A stretch of 64,000 nt of DNA from Lachnospiraceae bacterium UBA3804 (GTDB taxonomy: Bacteria; Bacillota; Clostridia; Lachnospirales; Lachnospiraceae). Of this stretch, positions 59,616 through 64,000 are shown piece by piece. Position numbers and translations under genes: made by a program. Position 1 is the stretch's first letter, and every line of letters starts with the position of its first letter. The notes beneath the pieces are model-generated. The model saw nothing but the letters and a program-made list of their open reading frames with translations. It searched no databases and was not told where the DNA came from. The stretch covers positions 62,001-126,000 of the forward strand of contig DFEK01000003.1 in NCBI GenBank assembly GCA_002368665.1, read 5' to 3'.

Positions 59616-60551
59616 TTATCCAACTATCAGTTTGGCTGCTCCGTAAATACCCGCATCATTTCCGAGGGTTGCCAGACGGAATTTCACGTTTCTGGTACCG
59701 TGGAACGAATACTTCATGTAGTTTTTCTCAATATAGTCAAATAAAACTTCGCCGGCCTTGCTGACACCGCCGCCGATGACAAATGCCTCCGGATTGACTA
59801 CGGCACCGACTGCAGCCAGGCCTTTTCCGAGATACATACCGAAGATCTCGGCAACCTCGATTGCCAGTTCATCGCCTGCTTTTACCGCATCAAACACGGT
59901 CTTTGCGCTGACTTCACCGTCACGCAGAACGCTGGGTTTATTATCCTGAGCAAGGCGCTCGTTTGCCAGTCTGGTAATACCGGTAGCGGAAGTATACTGC
60001 TCCAAGCATCCGCAATTTCCGCATCCGCAGCTGATGGTTTCATTATCTTCCACGTGGATGTGACCGATTTCTCCGCCTGCTCCGGTGGATCCCGCAACCA
60101 GCTTTCCTTCAATAATAACTCCGCCGCCGACGCCGGTTCCGAGGGTTACGGCAACGATACTGTTATATCCCTGGCCGCCGCCCTTCCACATTTCACCCAA
60201 TGCCGCAACATTGGCATCGTTTCCGGTTTTGACGGGTAAGGAAGTCAGTTTACCCAGGGTTTCGCTTACATTGAAAACGCCCCAGCCGAGATTTGCTGCC
60301 TTATAGATGGTTCCCTTGGAATCCACGGGTCCGGGAACACCGATACCGATTCCCAAAACATCGTCTTTTGCAATGCTCTTTTCCTGCATTTTGGCTAAGA
60401 TACTTTCTGCGATATCGGGTAAAATCTTCTCGCCGCCGTTCTCCTTGCGGGTAACAATTTCCCATTTCTCCAAAACATTTCCGTCCACATCGAAAAGACC
60501 CATTTTAACCGTGGTTCCTCCGAGATCAACCGCAAATACATATTTCGACAT
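59616..60551 (-). CDS. glk: ROK family glucokinase
   Basis: A 311-residue ROK kinase that phosphorylates glucose with ATP. Motifs: VFAVDLGGTTVKMGLFDVDG for ATP, GIGVPGPVDSKG, GTGVGGGVIIEGKL with the catalytic Asp region before it, GGEIGHIHVEDNETISCGCG with the zinc Cys cluster CGCGNCGCLEQ, and AVGAVVNPEAFVIGGG near 265. Between hprK and murB it is in keeping with carbon regulation. AGGAAACAG precedes ATG 60551. Other hexoses or a regulatory role cannot be excluded, but no HTH is present. Confidence 0.93.
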   Translation of the reverse strand: MSKYVFAVDLGGTTVKMGLFDVDGNVLEKWEIVTRKENGGEKILPDIAESILAKMQEKSIAKDDVLGIGIGVPGPVDSKGTIYKAANLGWGVFNVSETLGKLTSLPVKTGNDANVAALGEMWKGGGQGYNSIVAVTLGTGVGGGVIIEGKLVAGSTGAGGEIGHIHVEDNETISCGCGNCGCLEQYTSATGITRLANERLAQDNKPSVLRDGEVSAKTVFDAVKAGDELAIEVAEIFGMYLGKGLAAVGAVVNPEAFVIGGGVSKAGEVLFDYIEKNYMKYSFHGTRNVKFRLATLGNDAGIYGAAKLIVG

Positions 60552-60572
60552 TTTCTGTTTCCTCCGATCCTT

Positions 60573-61514
60573 CTATTCTTCGTCTTCTTCACGTTTCTGT
60601 CTTAAGGAATTCTGTACACGCTTATACAGTTCCTGGGCCGCATTGTAACCCATCTTCTTCTGTCTGTGGTTAACCGCTGCGGTTTCGCAGACAACGGCCA
60701 GGTTTCGGCCGGGTCTGACGGGAATATTGTGGCAGACAACCTTATTTCCGAGATACTCCGTATACTGCTCTTCGAGTCCGAGACGGTCGTATTCGGTATC
60801 TTTGTTCCAATCCGCGAGTTTGATCACCAGGTCGATATTCTGTGTTTCCTTGACGGAAGATACACCGAACAGGGTTTTCACATCGACGATTCCGATACCG
60901 CGAAGTTCGATCAGATGCTTCGTGGTTTCCGGTGCGGTTCCGATCAGGGTATCTTCGCTGACCTTTCTGATCTCCACGACATCGTCGGTAACCAGACGGT
61001 GTCCTCTTTTGATCAGTTCCAGTGCGGCCTCCGATTTACCGATTCCGCTTTCACCGGTGATCAGTACACCTTCACCGTAAATGTCGACCAGAACACCGTG
61101 GATGGAAATGCAGGGTGCCAGTTTTACATTTAACCAGCGAATGGTTTCCGCCATGAATACGGATGTGGTATTCTTCGTTTTAAATAACGGAACACCGTTT
61201 TCGATCGCTTTCTTTTTGAACAATTCATCCGGCTCGAGATCCCTGCAGAAAACAATACAGGGGATCGGATAACTCAGTAATTTCGTATAGATTTCTTCTT
61301 TTCTTTCCGGTGAAAGGGACTCCATGTAACGGTATTCCACGAAGCCGATGATCTGCAGACGTGTTGCTTCATAGTTCTCAAAAAATCCTGCCATCTGCAG
61401 CGCCGGACGGTTAATATCCGGCTGTTTGATCTTTATTTTGTCAATGGGAACCTCCGGTGTGATCGGTTCCAGTTTGGCCTTTTCCACAATTCTTTGTAAG
61501 CTGATGCTTGGCAT
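60573..61514 (-). CDS. hprK: HPr kinase/phosphorylase
   Basis: A 313-residue bifunctional enzyme that phosphorylates and dephosphorylates the regulatory serine of HPr and Crh. The N-terminal domain is residues 1-130; ISIHGVLVD with His139, Walker A GESGIGKS at 154-161, RLVTDDVVEI with two Asp, and the signature IELRGIGIVDVKTLFG follow. Its likely substrate, the Crh-like protein with a conserved Ser, is encoded in the same operon. GGGAGGGC precedes ATG 61514. Confidence 0.96.
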   Translation of the reverse strand: MPSISLQRIVEKAKLEPITPEVPIDKIKIKQPDINRPALQMAGFFENYEATRLQIIGFVEYRYMESLSPERKEEIYTKLLSYPIPCIVFCRDLEPDELFKKKAIENGVPLFKTKNTTSVFMAETIRWLNVKLAPCISIHGVLVDIYGEGVLITGESGIGKSEAALELIKRGHRLVTDDVVEIRKVSEDTLIGTAPETTKHLIELRGIGIVDVKTLFGVSSVKETQNIDLVIKLADWNKDTEYDRLGLEEQYTEYLGNKVVCHNIPVRPGRNLAVVCETAAVNHRQKKMGYNAAQELYKRVQNSLRQKREEDEE

Positions 61515-61550
61515 GTTTTCGCCCTCCCTTGTTTTTTTACCCCATATAAA

Positions 61551-62114
61551 CTACTGTCTGTTGTAATAATCAATCCCCGCACTCGGATTGAAATAGGTGC
61601 GGATATAACCGTCGGAGCTGACTACCACGAATTCATTGGTTGCCTCCACATAATAAATATCGTCGCCGTCTTCCTTCTCCGTTTTATGCAATGCATCGGG
61701 ATTTACTACAACCGCATTTGCCGCCGCGAGATAACTCTCCGCATCGGCAAACCCCATTTCTATCCCATGTTTCTCGTAGTGTTCATCCAGATATTTTTTT
61801 TTTCGAAACTGCAGGTTTTTGCTTTCCGGCTGTTCCGTGGGCTGATCGGCAACGATTTTTTCTTCGGACGTGGGAGCAATCGTTTCCGAAGAAGGATTCT
61901 CTCCCACCTCGTCGAGAATATCTTCTAAGTCCTGTTCCACTTCACGGTCATTGCTTTTGGCTCCGGAAATCTGCTCCTGGTATTTCTGTTCCTGGCGAAT
62001 GGCATTTTCATAATGATCGCCTTCCACCTGGGTACATCCGCCGAGAAACATTGCTCCGACAAGCATAAATGCCGGCAAAAGAAATCTGCATTTTCCTTTC
62101 AACGTATTCTTCAT
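61551..62114 (-). CDS. Lipoprotein with toxin-like C-terminal module
   Basis: A 187-residue lipoprotein. The signal peptide ends in the lipobox LGGC with Cys27; residues 28-105 are an acidic linker; the last 80 form a compact module beginning KYLDEHYEKHGIEMG, with DDIYYVEATNEFVVVSSDG and ending IRTYFNPSAGIDYYNRQ. This end resembles, from memory, C-terminal modules of LXG/Rhs-type polymorphic toxins (BECR-like nucleases); here it stands alone on a lipoprotein. A run of ten A (61794-61803, coding strand) lies just before the module. GGAGG precedes ATG 62114. It follows the CPCC gene by 11 bases. Function not known. Confidence 0.75.
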   Translation of the reverse strand: MKNTLKGKCRFLLPAFMLVGAMFLGGCTQVEGDHYENAIRQEQKYQEQISGAKSNDREVEQDLEDILDEVGENPSSETIAPTSEEKIVADQPTEQPESKNLQFRKKKYLDEHYEKHGIEMGFADAESYLAAANAVVVNPDALHKTEKEDGDDIYYVEATNEFVVVSSDGYIRTYFNPSAGIDYYNRQ

Positions 62115-62125
62115 CTGTATCCTCC

Positions 62126-62740
62126 CTATTGATAACCGCCCCATCCGGCGTGTTTGCTTCTGAAACGGGCTGCTGCTTCATTCAGGCACTCTTTATTTGC
62201 TCCGCCCTTAAAAGTCGGGTCGAGATTCTGTACTTTATCATTTTCCCATCCGCAAACCGGACAGATCTCGTAACTGCCGTTGCGTTCAAAGAAGGAACTG
62301 CGGCAGCACGGACAGGGGAAGTATCTTCCCTGTATGGTACGGTCAAAGTAACTCTTGGTCATCAGTTTGGCATTGAAAATATTCCGGTAAGCATTTCTTA
62401 TATTCACGTCGAAATAGCGGTCCACAACCTGATTGTCCATCTCAATGTCAACCTGCTTGAATTTCTCATCAAAAGGAAGATCCCATCCGCCCGTATTTGC
62501 GTCAAATCCGAGTACCTGTGCGAAATTCAGATAATCCTCTTTCAAATTTTCCAAAAGGGCATTGCTCTTTTCCAGGAAACCATATTTGCTTATTCCGGCG
62601 GCTCTGCCTTTTTCACCGTCATTTTGCAGATCGATGCCCGCTTTCTGGCATGCGCTCTCCAGCTGGTATAAAACCTCCTCGAACTCGCCCATCAGATGAT
62701 TTCCGAATGTTCTGATCCATTCCAAATTCTTTGTTTCCAT
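62126..62740 (-). CDS. CPCC zinc-finger domain protein, possible partner of the lipoprotein
   Basis: A 204-residue soluble protein. The N-terminal 130 residues are helical and not recognised (EWIRTFGNHLMGEFEEVLYQ). The C-terminal part is the cysteine-rich CPCC domain: RYFPCPCCRSSFFE with Cys143, 145 and 146 and ICPVCGWENDKVQN with Cys160 and 163, followed by GGANKECLNEAAARF. The four to five Cys should bind zinc. CPCC proteins often occur in toxin-immunity and phage-related contexts, which would fit the lipoprotein encoded next, but this is inference. CGGAGAAAC precedes the start. Confidence 0.8.
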   Translation of the reverse strand: METKNLEWIRTFGNHLMGEFEEVLYQLESACQKAGIDLQNDGEKGRAAGISKYGFLEKSNALLENLKEDYLNFAQVLGFDANTGGWDLPFDEKFKQVDIEMDNQVVDRYFDVNIRNAYRNIFNAKLMTKSYFDRTIQGRYFPCPCCRSSFFERNGSYEICPVCGWENDKVQNLDPTFKGGANKECLNEAAARFRSKHAGWGGYQ

Positions 62741-62751
62741 TTGTTTCTCCG

Positions 62752-64000
62752 TTACTGTTGATTCTCGTTTTGATGTAAAAATTGATAAATTCCGTCCGCC
62801 ACATTCTGCGGGATTTCAGCGCGTTCGCCAATCGTTTGGGCATCCGCTTCTTTCAGCTCCTCGATGGAGGAAAAAGCCTTCATTAACGCCCTTCTTCGGC
62901 TCGGTCCGACACCCGGAATTTCATCGAGTACGGAATGAACCTGCGCTTTGGTACGAAGGGATCGTTGATACTCAATGGCAAAACGGTGAGCCTCGTCCTG
63001 CACCCTGGTGATCAGTTTGAAGCCTTCGGAATGCGTATCGATCGGCAGTTCCACATTACGGAAATAGATTCCTCTGGTCCTGTGGTGGTCATCCTTTACC
63101 ATACCGCAGACCGGCAGGCGTATTCCGAGTTCCGAAAGTACCTCCTCGGCAATGTTTACCTGGCCTCTTCCGCCGTCCATCAAAAGCAGATCGGGGAATT
63201 TAACAAAACTGTCTTCCTTACTATTTTCTCCGTTTTTGTCGGAAAGTGCAAGACCATGTTCAAAACGTCTGGTCAAAGCCTCTCTCATGCAGGCGTAATC
63301 GTCCGGTCCGGTAACGGTTTTCATCTTAAATTTGCGATAATCGCTCTTCTTGGGCTTTCCGTTTTCAAAGACTACCATGCTGGCAACGTTCGCAAATCCG
63401 GAGGTGTTGGAAATGTCGAACGCCTCCATGCGTACGATGTTGGGAAGGCCCAGCAGTTCCTCGATCTGGTGCACCGCGCCGATGGTTTTGGCCTCTTCCC
63501 TCTTGATCTTCTCCGCATCCTGCGCCAAAACGAGCGCGGCATTTTTCGAGGCAAGTTCCAAAAGCTTCTCTTTCTGCCCTTTCTTCGGCGTAAGCAGGGA
63601 AACCTTGCGCCCTCTTTTTTTACCGAGCCATTCCTCGATGACGTCTTTTTCCTCAATTTCTTCCGTAAGGAAAACTTCCGAAGGAACATATGGTGTTCCC
63701 GCATAAAACTGCTTTACGAACGATGCAAGCAGTTCTTTTTGCGTATCCTCCGCAACATCTTTTAAAAGGAAATGCTCTCTTCCGATCAGTTTCCCCTGAC
63801 GGATGAAAAAGACCTGCACAACGGCGTCTTTATCATTTCTGGCAAGACCGATATAATCCTTGTCCTCGCCTTCATAGTCCGTAATTTTCTGCTTCTGCGC
63901 AACACTTTTTACACTGTAGTACAGTTCCCGAATCCGTGCTGCTTCTTCAAAATCCAGCCTCTCGCTGGCATCATTCATCTGTGTTTCCAGCGAATTCAGG
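62752..64000 (-). CDS. uvrC: UvrABC excinuclease subunit C, N-terminus beyond window
   Basis: The last about 415 residues of UvrC, which makes both incisions in nucleotide excision repair with UvrA and UvrB. The frame is open through base 64000. Visible parts: the UVR domain (MNDASERLDFEEAARIREL), RNase H-like endonuclease with IVRMEAFDISNTSGFANVAS and LLLMDGGRGQVNIAEEVL (the second catalytic Asp), KDDHHRTRGIYF, and the C-terminal helix-hairpin-helix pair ending DEIPGVGPSRRRALMKAF. The missing GIY-YIG domain would lie right of the window. The gene starts the operon reaching to 55647. Confidence 0.97.
   Translation of the reverse strand, partial: LNSLETQMNDASERLDFEEAARIRELYYSVKSVAQKQKITDYEGEDKDYIGLARNDKDAVVQVFFIRQGKLIGREHFLLKDVAEDTQKELLASFVKQFYAGTPYVPSEVFLTEEIEEKDVIEEWLGKKRGRKVSLLTPKKGQKEKLLELASKNAALVLAQDAEKIKREEAKTIGAVHQIEELLGLPNIVRMEAFDISNTSGFANVASMVVFENGKPKKSDYRKFKMKTVTGPDDYACMREALTRRFEHGLALSDKNGENSKEDSFVKFPDLLLMDGGRGQVNIAEEVLSELGIRLPVCGMVKDDHHRTRGIYFRNVELPIDTHSEGFKLITRVQDEAHRFAIEYQRSLRTKAQVHSVLDEIPGVGPSRRRALMKAFSSIEELKEADAQTIGERAEIPQNVADGIYQFLHQNENQQ

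Noticed and set aside
62935..63765. Plus-strand frame of 276 codons opposite uvrC
   Set aside because: Antisense to conserved UvrC domains; no start signals; Phe/Leu-rich shadow composition.
1..64000. CRISPR arrays, insertion sequences, phage genes, tRNA or rRNA genes
   Set aside because: No regular direct repeats, transposase motifs, terminal inverted repeats or structural RNA sequences were seen on either strand.

Overview
The window reads as chromosome of a moderate-GC low-to-mid Firmicute, most likely an anaerobic Clostridia of the Lachnospiraceae type. The grounds are the gene order ireB-ruvX-yrzB-RNase J-ylbF-yceG-like-trmR-trhP, the order uvrC-hprK-glk-murB-rapZ-whiA-crh-like, a type III glutamine synthetase, an S-box before metK, a preQ1 switch before queT, consensus sigma-A promoters and strong AGGAGG-type ribosome binding sites. 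Species cannot be fixed from sequence reading alone. Nearly all genes lie on the minus strand. No gene-free stretch exceeds 300 bases; the longest (55379-55646, 38466-38693, 51412-51616) hold promoters, terminators, a riboswitch and one unexplained hairpin region.

Region A (1-31580) is a surface-glycan locus. A minus-strand operon starting at a promoter near 11470 encodes the initiating phosphoglycosyltransferase, a Wzz-like length regulator with a decayed kinase-like domain, an EpsG-type polymerase, six glycosyltransferases and a PglK-like ABC flippase. Upstream, a second operon (promoter near 21850, terminator at 11484-11507) carries GT-C-like membrane proteins, RfbD, a TPR membrane protein, an FHA protein, a GH25 hydrolase, PseG, a DUF212 PAP2-like protein and a GT2. 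Further on come two DUF6020-type membrane proteins flanking an acyltransferase, PseC, a nucleotidyltransferase, an orphan GINT1-like protein and a DUF6056-like membrane protein. PseC and PseG point to a pseudaminic-type sugar.

Region B (31019-40947) holds a seven-gene housekeeping operon ddl-murF-pyrC-pyrK-pyrD-ispE-DUF1934 plus, on the other strand, an orphan type IV pilin-like gene and a riboswitch-controlled queT, closed by a bidirectional terminator, then a second nucleotidyltransferase.

Region C (40956-55646): ireB to trhP (RNA metabolism, tRNA wobble modification) running into glnN; metK under an S-box with a GT-C membrane protein behind it; murA; an M23/LysM/G5 envelope peptidase; and a coiled-coil membrane protein.

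Region D (55647-64000): uvrC, a CPCC-domain protein, a lipoprotein with a toxin-like C-terminus preceded by a 10-A slippery tract, then hprK, a ROK glucokinase, murB, rapZ, whiA, a Crh-like HPr with Glu in place of the phosphorylated His, and a lipid kinase. The lipoprotein/CPCC pair and the Crh-like protein are the most interesting items; the rest links carbon-regulation, cell-wall precursor synthesis and division control in one transcription unit.
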